Assembly (NCBI RefSeq): GCF_006968745.1
Contig: NZ_CP030118.1
Coordinates: 1,810,654-1,874,653 of the forward strand
DNA from: Brasilonema sennae CENA114
GTDB lineage: Bacteria > Cyanobacteriota > Cyanobacteriia > Cyanobacteriales > Nostocaceae
Length of the DNA: 64,000 bases
Reading direction: 5' to 3'
In this document: positions 1 through 8,749 of the stretch, in pieces
Layout of the letters: every line of letters begins with the position of its first letter
Numbering within the stretch: the stretch's first letter is position 1
Notes under the pieces: model-generated
What the model was told of the DNA's origin: nothing
Seen by the model: only the letters and a program-made list of their open reading frames with translations
Databases searched by the model: none
Program-made: the position numbers and the translations under genes

Positions 1-189
1 AGGTGGCAAATATATCGACGCTTGCAGGAACTAGACATTCCTTGTTGGTGTCAAACGAACCAGCCGTTAACAGTTGAAATTAGCAATCCTACAGCAGCCA
101 TACAACTTTGGAGTGTTGTGCAGCAATTTACAATTTGCCGCGAAGACTCAATTAGGAATCTCAAGAAATGTTGGCAATATCGCAGTTAA
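1..189 (+). CDS. Hypothetical protein, 3' end only
   Basis: An open frame runs from the first base of the window to a TAA at 187-189, giving the last 62 residues of a protein whose start lies outside. The tail is rich in Trp, Cys and Gln (for example IPCWCQTNQP and LKKCWQYRS). I recognise no domain. It ends 43 bases before the next gene on the same strand, so the two could be co-transcribed. The length of the open frame and normal-looking codons support a real gene, but the function is unknown. Confidence 0.5.
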   Translation, partial: RWQIYRRLQELDIPCWCQTNQPLTVEISNPTAAIQLWSVVQQFTICREDSIRNLKKCWQYRS

Positions 190-232
190 TGCTTAGTGTT
201 GCCACAACACAAGTTAATAATTGGTCAAAAAA

Positions 233-907
233 ATGAGTAAATCCTACAAAACCGACGTTTCAGAATTCTGCCTTGAGGGAAAGTTTCTCGATTTCGTCAT
301 CAAAGATGGTTATAAGCTCAAAGGCTTACGACTGGAAACTACTGAGGGGGAATGCTACATCAAACTGGCTAAACATTTACGCGCTGCTTTTGACTTACGG
401 TTACCACCAGGTACACGGTTGCAAGTTACCGGCGAGAAAAAGTTTGACTCGAAAACCGGAGAAGTAAAATTAAAAGCACAGCAAGTGATGGCGGCTCGTA
501 CTCTTGATAAAGATGGGGAGATTGGGAGATTGGCAGATGCTGACAAAGGAGTCACCGCATCACCCAATCAGCCCATCACCCCAGCCATTAATAACGCCAA
601 GCCCAAAAAAGCTACTATATTGATCTGTCAAAAGTCTGATTGCATCAAACGCGGTGGCAAAGAGGTTTGTCAAGCTTTGGAAGCGGCTTTGAGTGCTCGT
701 GGTTTGGAATCAGAAGTCACAATAAAAGGAACTGGCTGCATGAAAGACTGCAAAGCAGGACCAAACTTAGTCATGCCAGATAAAACTCGCTACAGCCGGA
801 TAAAAGCTGCACAAGTCCCTGCACTTATGGATAAATATTTTGCTGCTAACAGCACCAATGGCAGGCGGGATAACGGAAGTGAAGTTACTACGTCTATAGA
901 AGACTGA
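233..907 (+). CDS. Thioredoxin-like [2Fe-2S] ferredoxin domain protein
   Basis: A 224-residue protein. I start it at the ATG at 233 (MSKSYKTDVSEF), not at the in-frame TTG at 221. The N-terminal ~95 residues have short alternating hydrophobic strands and no family I can name. After a Pro/Asn-rich linker, residues ~130-205 look like the thioredoxin-like ferredoxin fold of NuoE/HoxE-type proteins: ILICQKSDCIKRGG supplies the first Cys pair and GTGCMKDCKAGPN the second, the usual ligands of a [2Fe-2S] cluster. It is likely a soluble cytoplasmic electron carrier; its redox partner is not apparent from the neighbours. The C-terminal ~20 residues are polar and probably disordered. Confidence 0.75.
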   Translation: MSKSYKTDVSEFCLEGKFLDFVIKDGYKLKGLRLETTEGECYIKLAKHLRAAFDLRLPPGTRLQVTGEKKFDSKTGEVKLKAQQVMAARTLDKDGEIGRLADADKGVTASPNQPITPAINNAKPKKATILICQKSDCIKRGGKEVCQALEAALSARGLESEVTIKGTGCMKDCKAGPNLVMPDKTRYSRIKAAQVPALMDKYFAANSTNGRRDNGSEVTTSIED

Positions 908-1011
908 GGTGTAATAGCACTTGTGTCACTATTTTTTAATGGGAAGATCTACTAAGAATTTTATTACTGTTTTTGTTCAAATTTTGACTTGTTATTTTTT
1001 GCAGTCAACAC

Positions 1012-1043
1012 TTATCAGTTATCAAACAACTGATGACTGATAA
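1012..1043. terminator. Hairpin between convergent genes
   Basis: TTATCAGT (1012-1019) and ACTGATAA (1036-1043) form a perfect 8-bp inverted repeat around a 16-base loop, in the 160-bp gap between the convergent ferredoxin-domain and GMC genes. The position suits a bidirectional terminator, but the stem is A+T-rich and there is no strong T run. Confidence 0.35.
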
Positions 1044-1067
1044 ATAATCATTTCAGTTTTTTTGATC

Positions 1068-2618
1068 TCAAGTACTCCGGTTGAGAAAGCGATCCATGCA
1101 GCGTTCCGCTAAAGCAGCGATGGTGAACGAGGGGTTAGTGCAGGCTGTCGAGCCAGGGATGAGCGAGCCATCAACAACAAATAAGTTACGATACCCCTGA
1201 ACCTGCCCATAAGTGTTGCATACAGCACCTATTGTTGCACCGCCAAGGGGGTGAGCTGTAGAACTAAAGTCAAGCGGTTGAGCCAGAGTCGTACTATTAG
1301 CTTGGTTCAGCAGTTGGTAGGTATACTCAAGAGCTTGAGCATTTTTCTGATTATTAGCTGAGTTGCTAGGCCAGAACAAATCAGCTGACTGGGTAGAAGT
1401 ATTGTAAGTGAGATACCCCTCCGGTTTGGCAATTGCCAGACCAACAGAAGTAATGACACCTTCTGGGACAATGGGAAAGGTGAGTTGCTCAGTGACTACC
1501 GGGGCAATTGGATTGTCTAGGTGCTCAATAACTGTCGCTGCTGGACCTCCCTGTGTAGGATTAGTCGGACCATTCGTAATGACAGCGCCCACTCCATCGC
1601 CATTAGTCCCCCAGAACTTCCCTACCTGATTGTTCAAGCGACGCAATGTAGCATTTGCTTGAGCACGCAGCAGAAGTTCAGTGGTTCCAATCGAACCAGC
1701 TGCCAAAAACAAATAACGACAAACAAAAGACTTTTGGGCAATCACAGTCCCTTGTTCATTGATTTGATTGCAGACTATTCGGAAACGCTCTTTATCAGAT
1801 TCCTCTATCGCAGTGACCACATGTAGGGGTCGAATTTCCACTTTTCCAGTCGCCTCAGCCATGCTCAAGTAGTTGCGGTCTAAGCTGTTTTTCGCACCAC
1901 TGTTGATACCGTAGTACACTTGACCTGTGATGGCGGAAGGAACCTTTTGACCTGCGATTTCCTGGCGCACGATGTCCCAATCAACAGCCATGTCAAGCTT
2001 GCGAGCTTTTAGACCTGCTTTTGCTGCTTGCTCCAGAAAAATCCGGCTTGACAAATAGTAGTTAGTCTGTAGAACGTCGTCTGGTATTTGAGAAGGCTTG
2101 AGGATAGAACGTACTCGCGGATAATAAACCCGATCAAGTTCTTCGTAGTTGATGGTGCGTGGGAAGACTTGATAGAAAAGTTCTTGAGTCGGCTGATAAG
2201 TCACCCCATTGTAGACAAGCGAACCGCCTCCAACACCTGCTCCCCGATAGGCAATTATCCCATTACCTCTTTTGATATCAAGGACGCCAGTATACACATC
2301 AATGGGAACCTGGTCAAATATTACCGTAGTCGGACTCAGCCAAGTAGAACGACCATCTGGTTTCTGGTATGTGGAGAAAGTATCACCAGCGTCGGTGATT
2401 TGCCATCGTCGCCCCCGCTCCAGTACAATTGTTTCAATTCCTGCCTGACCAAGGCGCAGTGATGCGACAGCTCCACCAAAACCACTACCGATAACTATTG
2501 CTTCAATATAATCTTCTTTAGTACGAACAGCAGAAGCACGAACGGCAGACACACCCACACTCGCCGCAGCCGCAAGCGAACCCTGAAGGAATTGACGACG
2601 CTTCAGCACCCGAGACAT
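1068..2618 (-). CDS. GMC-family FAD oxidoreductase, exported
   Basis: A 516-residue flavoprotein of the glucose-methanol-choline/cholesterol oxidase type. The N-terminus RRQFLQGSLAAAASVGVSAV resembles a twin-arginine signal, so a folded FAD enzyme is probably exported. The FAD-binding Rossmann motif IVIGSGFGGAVASL lies at residues ~42-55, followed by VLERG. GAGVGGGSLVYNG (~128-140) matches the second FAD-contacting segment. Near the C-terminus HPLGG and later NPSF carry the His and Asn typical of the GMC active site. The substrate could be a sterol or other alcohol and cannot be told from sequence. The gene lies downstream of phnE in the same direction but 229 bp away behind a terminator-like hairpin, so it is probably a separate unit. 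Confidence 0.85.
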   Translation of the reverse strand: MSRVLKRRQFLQGSLAAAASVGVSAVRASAVRTKEDYIEAIVIGSGFGGAVASLRLGQAGIETIVLERGRRWQITDAGDTFSTYQKPDGRSTWLSPTTVIFDQVPIDVYTGVLDIKRGNGIIAYRGAGVGGGSLVYNGVTYQPTQELFYQVFPRTINYEELDRVYYPRVRSILKPSQIPDDVLQTNYYLSSRIFLEQAAKAGLKARKLDMAVDWDIVRQEIAGQKVPSAITGQVYYGINSGAKNSLDRNYLSMAEATGKVEIRPLHVVTAIEESDKERFRIVCNQINEQGTVIAQKSFVCRYLFLAAGSIGTTELLLRAQANATLRRLNNQVGKFWGTNGDGVGAVITNGPTNPTQGGPAATVIEHLDNPIAPVVTEQLTFPIVPEGVITSVGLAIAKPEGYLTYNTSTQSADLFWPSNSANNQKNAQALEYTYQLLNQANSTTLAQPLDFSSTAHPLGGATIGAVCNTYGQVQGYRNLFVVDGSLIPGSTACTNPSFTIAALAERCMDRFLNRST

Positions 2619-2772
2619 ACTTAATCTCCTACAATTTTCAAAAATAAATTTTTTTATGGTATGAAATTTAGATTACCTATTCAAATTAGGTATATTCAGT
2701 TTTTACACTCGTTACAATCAGTTGGTTGCCAAATTGCCAAGATTTTGACAAAAAAGGCGTAGGATGCTGAAA

Positions 2773-2809
2773 AGCCCGTATCACATCTCCTCAGGATGTC
2801 ATACAGGCT
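2773..2809 (-). terminator. Putative terminator downstream of phnE
   Basis: AGCCCGTAT (2773-2781) and ATACAGGCT (2801-2809) form a stem with one mismatch, extended inward by CACATC/GATGT. Read on the minus strand it is followed by TTTT, which fits an intrinsic terminator 39 bp after phnE. A close relative lies after phoD at 6030-6066. Confidence 0.6.
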
Positions 2810-2847
2810 ATTTTCAACAAAAAGCAACAATCCAATTTGGCAGATAA

Positions 2848-3642
2848 CTACATTGATTCCAAACGCTGACGTAATTTACTACTAAGGGCATCAATCACAG
2901 TCACGACTACCGACAGTATCAGAATCATAGTCGTTGCCTTAGTGTACTCAAAGCCATCTATATAACTTTTTAGTTCAAAACCAAAGCCACCAGCACCAAC
3001 AGCACCAAGAACTGAGGCAGCACGGATATTGTACTCAAACATCCACAAGGTGTAGCCCAATACTAAGGGCAATACTTGAGGCAAGATACCATATTGAGCA
3101 ATTTGTATGCGAGATGCACCTGCGACTTGCAAAGATTCAATTGAACGAGGGTCAACCGCTTCAATAGCTTGCTGATAGAATTTTCCTAGGTAGCCAATTG
3201 TGTAAATACTTAAAGCTAATGTACCTGCGAAAGGACCGAGTCCAGTTGCTGCGACAAATAATAATCCAAGAATAATCGAAGGGACAGAACGCACAGCATT
3301 TTGCAAAAAATTTGCTAACCATTGCAGCCAAATAGGGGCGACATTACGGGCGCTTGCGATCGCAATCGGTAGAGAAAGCATTGCCCCAAGAGTTGTTCCA
3401 ATCACAGACATCTGCACAGTTTCTACAAGTGCTTTGACTGTTTTGTTGAAAATATCCCAACTGGTATTTGGGGGAAACAAGCGTGACACAAAATCAATGA
3501 TGTTGAACAAACTCTGCTTTAGGAGTCCAAAATCAACTTTCAAACCTTGCAACGCCCAACCATAAACCAAAACAACAACGCACAGGATGAGTAGGCGACT
3601 CACCCAAGAAAAGCGTTTCCAAACATGAGAAAATTTTTTCAT
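2848..3642 (-). CDS. phnE: Phosphonate/phosphite-type ABC transporter permease
   Basis: A 264-residue inner-membrane protein of the PhnE family. A hydrophobic segment (LLILCVVVLVYGWALQG) follows a short basic N-terminus, and several more transmembrane stretches follow. The cytoplasmic coupling loop is represented by YLGKFYQQAIEAVDPRSIESLQVAGAS split around residue 155, the permease EAA-like region that contacts the ATPase. It is the last gene of phnD-phnC-phnE and starts 41 bp after phnC. The family imports phosphonates, phosphite or related P compounds. No C-P lyase, phosphonatase or phosphite dehydrogenase is visible here, so the substrate stays open. Confidence 0.9.
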   Translation of the reverse strand: MKKFSHVWKRFSWVSRLLILCVVVLVYGWALQGLKVDFGLLKQSLFNIIDFVSRLFPPNTSWDIFNKTVKALVETVQMSVIGTTLGAMLSLPIAIASARNVAPIWLQWLANFLQNAVRSVPSIILGLLFVAATGLGPFAGTLALSIYTIGYLGKFYQQAIEAVDPRSIESLQVAGASRIQIAQYGILPQVLPLVLGYTLWMFEYNIRAASVLGAVGAGGFGFELKSYIDGFEYTKATTMILILSVVVTVIDALSSKLRQRLESM

Positions 3643-3682
3643 TACTAAAACAGAGTTCGCCTACTATGTGCGATAAACTCGA

Positions 3683-4411
3683 CTATACCTGAGCAAATTG
3701 AGCTTGCAAGTTATCACAACACCCATCGTAAGTAACACGTCCAGCATTCAAGACAATTGCTCGCTGGGCGTACTCAGTTGCGATACTCAAATCGTGTAAA
3801 ACTGTGACAATTGTCATACCTTGCTGTGAGTGCAGCATTGACAAAGTATCCATTACCTGCTTAGATGCTTTGATATCCAATCCTGTAATGGGTTCATCTG
3901 CAAGCAGAATTTGGGGAGATTGGATTAAAGCGCGGGCGATCGCCACCCGTTGTTGCTGTCCACCGCTAAGTTGACCTGTTTTTTGATAAGCTTGCTCCCT
4001 TAAGCCCAACTGTTCCAACAGTTCCAATGCTTGACGACGGTCATTTTTAGGAAACCCAAACAGCGTTTGCCAAGTTGTCCTAGTACCCAGGCGTCCACAA
4101 AGCACATTTTCAATTGCTGATAACTGACGAATCAATCCGCCACCCTGAAATAACATAGCAACATCTCGTCGAAGACTAGGCAGCGTACGTGGAGTTAATG
4201 GTGTATCGTTGATGTGAATTGCTCCTCGCAAGATTGGTACTAACCCAACTAAAGAACGTAAAAGCGTAGACTTCCCCGCGCCATTGAGTCCCAGCAATAC
4301 AACAAACTCACCACGATAAATCTGGCAATTAATCTGGTTAAGAATAGGACGATTCAAAGCTGCGGAATAAGCAGTTTCTACGTCCTGACACGAAATCACT
4401 GGCTGAGTCAT
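3683..4411 (-). CDS. phnC: Phosphonate/phosphite-type ABC transporter ATPase
   Basis: A 242-residue nucleotide-binding subunit. The open frame continues upstream to 4498, but the ATG at 4411 (MTQPVISCQDVETAYS) gives the normal family length and puts the upstream repeat outside the gene. It shows Walker A GLNGAGKST, the ABC signature LSGGQQQRVAIARAL, Walker B ILLADEP and the switch His in VLHD. It would energise import through PhnE of ligand delivered by PhnD. A palindromic repeat separates it from phnD, so coupling of the operon across 260 bp is likely but not certain. Confidence 0.9.
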   Translation of the reverse strand: MTQPVISCQDVETAYSAALNRPILNQINCQIYRGEFVVLLGLNGAGKSTLLRSLVGLVPILRGAIHINDTPLTPRTLPSLRRDVAMLFQGGGLIRQLSAIENVLCGRLGTRTTWQTLFGFPKNDRRQALELLEQLGLREQAYQKTGQLSGGQQQRVAIARALIQSPQILLADEPITGLDIKASKQVMDTLSMLHSQQGMTIVTVLHDLSIATEYAQRAIVLNAGRVTYDGCCDNLQAQFAQV

Positions 4412-4509
4412 ATGTTGCTGAGTAATTGTATTACCTAGTTTGGGGAGATGAGGAAAATGAGGAAGAGTAATAATTGTAGATTTATACGCGCGTTGCATTC
4501 ATACGTGTC

Positions 4510-4603
4510 ACCTCACCCCGCCCTGACGGGCACCCCTCTCCTTATTAAGGAGAGGGGAACTCACCACTCTCCACTCTGTGGGGATTAGGGGCGCGGGTGA
4601 GGT
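4510..4603. repeat. Palindromic dispersed repeat between phnD and phnC
   Basis: ACCTCACCCCGCCC at the left end is mirrored by GCGCGGGTGAGGT at the right end. Inside are two smaller hairpins: GCCCTGACGGGC and CCCCTCTCC-TTATTAA-GGAGAGGGG. The same core occurs three times in tandem at 45641-46010, so this is a dispersed family. Its position inside the phn operon could shape the relative expression of phnD and phnC, for example as an mRNA processing or attenuation hairpin. Confidence 0.7.
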
Positions 4604-4673
4604 CATTGCTCGGTATAATAGTATATAAAAAGACATTTTTATACCGTATTTCCCTCATTCTATTACTCCCTGA

Positions 4674-5648
4674 TTACGGTTCCATTCCTGCATTCTTGAG
4701 GGCTTCACGAACTGGTCCTAAGTGTTTGTCATGGTCAACTTTCACCAATTCTGTGGAGTTATACAAGCCGCGCAGTATCTCGTTGTTTTGTGGCTCATTT
4801 AATTTCAGCAAGGCGTTGATAATTCGTTCGCGCATGGGAGCAGGAACGTCATCATCAATGGCTACACCGTGTGCTGGAACACCAGGAATTTTATACAGAA
4901 CTCGTAACCGACTTTTTTCCGCGTCGGAAATATACGGGCTACCAAAAGCATATTCTGACACAGCCGCCGCATCTGCTTGACCTTGCACAACTGCTTTTAG
5001 GGCTTTACTGTAATCGCCACCGTAAACAACTTGACTGAAGAAGCCGTCTAGGCGATCGCGATTTTCCACAAGTTTCTGTTTAACCAACTCACCCACAGGG
5101 AAGATAAATCCAGAACCAGAAGTTGGCGAAGTAAATGCCATTTTTTTACTCCGCAACTGTTCCAAGGTCGCTTTAGATGTGCCTAGAGTTTTGAGCGAGC
5201 TATCTTTGGGGACAACTATGATTGAATTATAAGTGTATTTTCCAGAGTAATTCGGACGAACCTCAGCTAAGTACAAGCGTGCGTTTGCGAGTTCCTCAGC
5301 TTTCAAAGCTGGACGACTACTTAAGAAAGCGACGTCAGCGCTATTTGCTCTCAAGGCTTCTACTGCAGCTGTATCATCACCGACTTTTGCCTGAACTGGC
5401 ATTTTTAGTTCTTTTGACAAGAACTCTGCAACTTTATCTGCTTTACTTTGCAAGTCTGGTGCATCTTTACGAGTAGGAAAGATAACTGTTAAAGTTTTTT
5501 GCTGTCCTTGAGCAACTAAAGTTGAATCTTTCTGATTTCGCGTTGAGTTAGGAACGGCTTGCATACCTCCACAGCTACCAGCAACCAAACCTGTAAGCAC
5601 CACAAATGCAGCGCCAGCACTCAAAAAGCCTTTTTTCCTCACATTCAT
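4674..5648 (-). CDS. phnD: Phosphonate/phosphite-type ABC transporter substrate-binding protein
   Basis: A 324-residue periplasmic binding protein. I start it at 5648 (MNVRKKGFLSAGAAF) because a GAGGGTGGG ribosome-binding site lies just upstream; the open frame extends to 5702 without one. The signal sequence ends in VAGSC, a lipobox-like site, so it is probably a lipoprotein. The mature part has features of the PhnD/PtxB family: LTVIFPTRKDAP, a lobe with SADVAFLSSRPAL, FTSPTSGSGFIFP (ligand-loop region) and QGQADAAAVSEYAF. It delivers P compounds to PhnC/PhnE encoded downstream. Confidence 0.87.
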   Translation of the reverse strand: MNVRKKGFLSAGAAFVVLTGLVAGSCGGMQAVPNSTRNQKDSTLVAQGQQKTLTVIFPTRKDAPDLQSKADKVAEFLSKELKMPVQAKVGDDTAAVEALRANSADVAFLSSRPALKAEELANARLYLAEVRPNYSGKYTYNSIIVVPKDSSLKTLGTSKATLEQLRSKKMAFTSPTSGSGFIFPVGELVKQKLVENRDRLDGFFSQVVYGGDYSKALKAVVQGQADAAAVSEYAFGSPYISDAEKSRLRVLYKIPGVPAHGVAIDDDVPAPMRERIINALLKLNEPQNNEILRGLYNSTELVKVDHDKHLGPVREALKNAGMEP

Positions 5649-6029
5649 TTCCCACCCTCGATAGAAATCTTTCTTAATAGTTTTGCTAAAGTCTTTTAAC
5701 AAGCTAATTCTTAAAAAAGAATATTATTAAGATTCCAGCTTTTCGGGGCAAAAGTCAATCAGTGGTGAGTGTTTTGATTGTAAAAAAACTTGAAATCACA
5801 ACTTTAACCCGAGTTCCAAAGATGATTCAATTAGGAATGACGCACAAGTTACGAAAAAACAAGAGTGTGAGATTGCTTCCTTACGTCGCAATGACACAAC
5901 TACGTTATTTTCGCGTAAGTCCTGTCAACTAAATAAATTTATCTGTTGAAGCAGTGCGTGCTGCTTATCTGATGATAATTTGGTTGCCAAACTGCAAAAA
6001 ATATGTATCATACTCCCAGAATGCACAAA

Positions 6030-6066
6030 AGCCAGTATCACATCCTCAGCAGATGTAATACTGGCT
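6030..6066 (-). terminator. Putative terminator downstream of phoD
   Basis: AGCCAGTAT (6030-6038) pairs perfectly with ATACTGGCT (6058-6066), with CACATC/GATGT extending the stem. On the minus strand it is followed by TTTT, 27 bp after the phoD stop. It closely matches the hairpin after phnE. Confidence 0.65.
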
Positions 6067-6092
6067 ATTTACAACGAGAAGCAACTATTTTT

Positions 6093-7679
6093 CTAAACTT
6101 TCTGTATTCCTGGACGACCGTTTTCAACTACAAATGAAGCACGCTTACTGATTGTGCCAGATTGGGTTGTCACGTTTGATAAAACTAAAAAATCAGTTTG
6201 CCAGGTTTCTGGAGTTATCACACAGCGAACATATCCCCGTTGACCGTTATAAAATTTAATGTGGGGGTTATCTGGCAAATACGCTTCAACTGTAGGACTT
6301 GAGTCTGCCCCATCTCCACCAGAAGTAATTGAGGTACAAACAAATTCACTGCCAACCGTAGCGGATTCTGGTTTATTAAAGTCAGCTTTGAGATCCATTG
6401 CCCAGTTGGAATGTACATCGCCTGTCAAGACAACAGGATTGGAAGGTTTGCGCTGTTCTAGGAAACTCATTAGGCGATCGCGCGAAGCCAAATATCCATC
6501 CCACTTATCCATACTGAAGGTTGCGCCTTCCCCAGGCGTGAAGTCTCTTTGAGCAACGATAACCTGCTGTGCTAGAACATTCCAACGAGCCGTAGAGCGA
6601 TCTAAACCTTTGTATAGCCATTCTTCTTGACGTTTACCAGTAATCGTTGCATTAGGATCAAAATTTTCTGGGCAACGTTCCTTGGTACCATCTCCACAGG
6701 GTTGGTCTGTGCGATATTGACGGGTATCTAGCACATGGAAAGTCGCCAAATTTCCGAAGGAAAGCCGACGGAAAATTTGCATATCTGGTCCTTCTGGTTT
6801 TGAGAAGGGTCGTAGTGGCATATGCTCGTAGTAAGCTTGATAAGCAGCCGCCCGACGTTGTAGGAAGACTTGGGGGTCTTGATCCGGTTCATTATCGACT
6901 TCTGAGGTAGCATTAGCGTAGTTGTTTTCCACCTCGTGGTCATCCCAAGTCACAATCCAGGGAAATGCTGCATGAGTTGCTTGCAAATTTGAATCAGTTT
7001 TGTAAAGGGCGTGACGGTTACGATAATCATCTAGAGTGAAAATTTCCGGACCATTGTGTTGTCTAGGACGATCTGGTGTGATTCCTCCCTCATAGATGTA
7101 GTCACCCGTATGCACTATTAGGCTTAGGTCTTCCTGCGCCAAATATTTGTATGCTGTGAAGTACCCTTGCTCATAGTGCTGACAGGAAACAAATGCAAAG
7201 GCAAATTTACTTAAATCGCTACCTGGTTGAGGTGCTGTACGAGTGCGACCAATTGGACTTTCTTCTGTACCTGAGGTAAAGCGATACCAGTACCATGTAT
7301 TGGGTTTGAGCTTATTTACAACCACTCTGACTGAGTGAGCTAATTCTGGGATGGCAATCTCAGTGCCTTTTGCTACTATATTTTTCATGTTGGGATCAGT
7401 TGCGACTTCCCAACGAATTGGCACATTCACAGATGGCATTCCACCGCCTTGTAAAGGATTGGGAGCCAGACGAGTCCAAAGCACCACGCTATTAGGATAG
7501 GGTTCACCTGACGCTACACCAAGCGTGAAGGGATAACTGGGAAATGGAACTTGGGCGATGGCTCGTTGATTGAATTGGCTGGCGATCGCCAAACCAGTCA
7601 ATGCCCCAGCCCCAATAATTAAGTTCCGTCGCTTGACTCGGCTGTACAAAAACCGCTCAAAATTCTGGTAATCTAACAT
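6093..7679 (-). CDS. phoD: Alkaline phosphatase D family protein
   Basis: A 528-residue exported metallophosphatase/phosphodiesterase. The N-terminus has a basic RVKRRN patch followed by a hydrophobic stretch (LIIGAGALTGLAIA), a Tat-like signal as usual for PhoD. The N-terminal domain begins FTLGVASGEPYPNSVVLWTRL, characteristic of the family. Metal-site motifs are SCQHYEQGYFTAY, HTGDYIYEGG, WDDHEVENNY and VLTGDVHSNW. PhoD releases phosphate from phosphomono- and diesters outside the cytoplasm using Ca and Fe. A PHO-box-like triplet repeat lies 250 bp upstream, and the phn transporter lies downstream on the same strand, so this looks like a phosphorus-scavenging locus. Confidence 0.92.
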   Translation of the reverse strand: MLDYQNFERFLYSRVKRRNLIIGAGALTGLAIASQFNQRAIAQVPFPSYPFTLGVASGEPYPNSVVLWTRLAPNPLQGGGMPSVNVPIRWEVATDPNMKNIVAKGTEIAIPELAHSVRVVVNKLKPNTWYWYRFTSGTEESPIGRTRTAPQPGSDLSKFAFAFVSCQHYEQGYFTAYKYLAQEDLSLIVHTGDYIYEGGITPDRPRQHNGPEIFTLDDYRNRHALYKTDSNLQATHAAFPWIVTWDDHEVENNYANATSEVDNEPDQDPQVFLQRRAAAYQAYYEHMPLRPFSKPEGPDMQIFRRLSFGNLATFHVLDTRQYRTDQPCGDGTKERCPENFDPNATITGKRQEEWLYKGLDRSTARWNVLAQQVIVAQRDFTPGEGATFSMDKWDGYLASRDRLMSFLEQRKPSNPVVLTGDVHSNWAMDLKADFNKPESATVGSEFVCTSITSGGDGADSSPTVEAYLPDNPHIKFYNGQRGYVRCVITPETWQTDFLVLSNVTTQSGTISKRASFVVENGRPGIQKV

Positions 7680-7929
7680 CTTTTTCCCCTGAGTAACTCA
7701 CAAATCAAGGCAGAGGAACAGATGATCCAAAGCATCCAGGGTAAGAATTAACAAACCACTAAACCAATATTTCAATCGTCGATATCACACTCTTTTACAG
7801 CGAGCGCCTTTTTTGTGCCTAAATCAACCCGTCGAACTCACGTTAATTCAAAGAACACCAGACGATCAAATTTTCCTGCTGCTTCAAGGTATCAACTGTT
7901 GCAAAGCCCGAGTTTAATTTACCAGTCAG

Positions 7930-7959
7930 ACGTTAATTCCTAGCAAAGGAACAGTTAAG
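7930..7959 (-). promoter_or_regulatory. Candidate PHO box upstream of phoD
   Basis: On the minus strand three 8-mers occur every 11 bases: CTTAACTG, CTTTGCTA, ATTAACGT, each separated by 3 bases. This is the spacing of cyanobacterial PhoB/SphR boxes (consensus YTTAAYYW). The first unit matches 7 of 8 positions; the other two are weaker. It lies ~250 bp before the phoD start. A very similar arrangement precedes phoX. Confidence 0.5.
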
Positions 7960-8001
7960 GCTGTTTGATTGAGCAAAATTCAGGGTGTAGGGGTGTCGGG
8001 T

Positions 8002-8634
8002 TCAACTAAAGATTTCTATCTTCGTAGCACCTTGTCGTAAAACTTGCCAATTGTTTCCAGTCCATTTCACAACAGTCGAAGGAACACCATCTCCGTGTAC
8101 CTCGTCTTTTAATTCTGTCGCCGCCAAAGTCAAAACATCAGGAAACTGTGCCGAAATTTCTGCCATTGTTTGTAAAGGAGGTTGACCTGATAAATTGGCG
8201 CTGGTGGTTACAAGAGGACCTGTTTGCGCCAAGATAGTCTGGGCAATTCTACAATTAGGCACTCGAATTCCAATTGTCCTGTCAGGAGTAAGCTTATCCT
8301 TGTGAGGATCGCAATCTCCATCAGAAATAGAAATTATTTCTTGTGGTACTCGCTTGGAGGCAGGTAACACCAAAGTCAGTGTTCCTGGCCAATATTTCTT
8401 GGCAAGTCCGTGCCAAATTTCATACTCTTGGTCACTACCCGTGGTGAAAGACCAGATTTCTTCAGCAGTCGCTGCCATTAAGATTAAGGGTTTATCTCGA
8501 CTGCGCTGCTTAGCTGCGTAAATTAACTCTCCTTGTTCGGGTATTGCTGCCAATGCCGGAACAGTATCTGTAGGAAAGCTCACCAATTTACCAGCACGTG
8601 CGCCTAAGATAAGGGTGTCTAAAGAAACTTGCAT
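8002..8634 (-). CDS. tsaC: L-threonylcarbamoyladenylate synthase (Sua5/YrdC/TsaC family)
   Basis: A 210-residue YrdC-fold enzyme that makes threonylcarbamoyl-AMP from Thr, bicarbonate and ATP, the first step of t6A37 tRNA modification. I use the ATG at 8634 (MQVSLDTLILGARAG) and not the in-frame TTG at 8640. Motifs include VSFPTDTVPALAA, YAAKQRSRDKPL (conserved KxR...KPL), WPGTLTLVLPAS and TTSANLSGQPP (ATP/Thr site). It is the short form without the Sua5 C-terminal domain. tsaD, the partner step, is 5 kb away on the same strand. Confidence 0.9.
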   Translation of the reverse strand: MQVSLDTLILGARAGKLVSFPTDTVPALAAIPEQGELIYAAKQRSRDKPLILMAATAEEIWSFTTGSDQEYEIWHGLAKKYWPGTLTLVLPASKRVPQEIISISDGDCDPHKDKLTPDRTIGIRVPNCRIAQTILAQTGPLVTTSANLSGQPPLQTMAEISAQFPDVLTLAATELKDEVHGDGVPSTVVKWTGNNWQVLRQGATKIEIFS

Positions 8635-8659
8635 GAACAAAACTCAGAATTGCGAACCC

Positions 8660-8737
8660 AGAACTCAGAATTTAGTGAGCACTCACGACAGTGGACAGTG
8701 ATCGATTCACTGTTTAGTGTCGTGAGTTCTGAGTTCT
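8660..8737. repeat. 78-bp palindrome between prmC and tsaC
   Basis: Three nested inverted repeats share one axis: AGAACTCAGAA/TTCTGAGTTCT at the ends, ACTCACGACA/TGTCGTGAGT inside, and ACAGTG/CACTGT at the centre around TCGA. It nearly fills the 115-bp gap between prmC and tsaC, so a transcript of both genes would carry a long hairpin. It may act as a terminator or processing site, or be a mobile palindromic repeat. Confidence 0.75.
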
Positions 8738-8749
8738 TTGTTTGTGATG

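Noticed and set aside
5649-5850. PHO box before phnD
   Set aside because: Single TTAA-containing near-matches exist (for example near 5724) but without 11-base phased partners.
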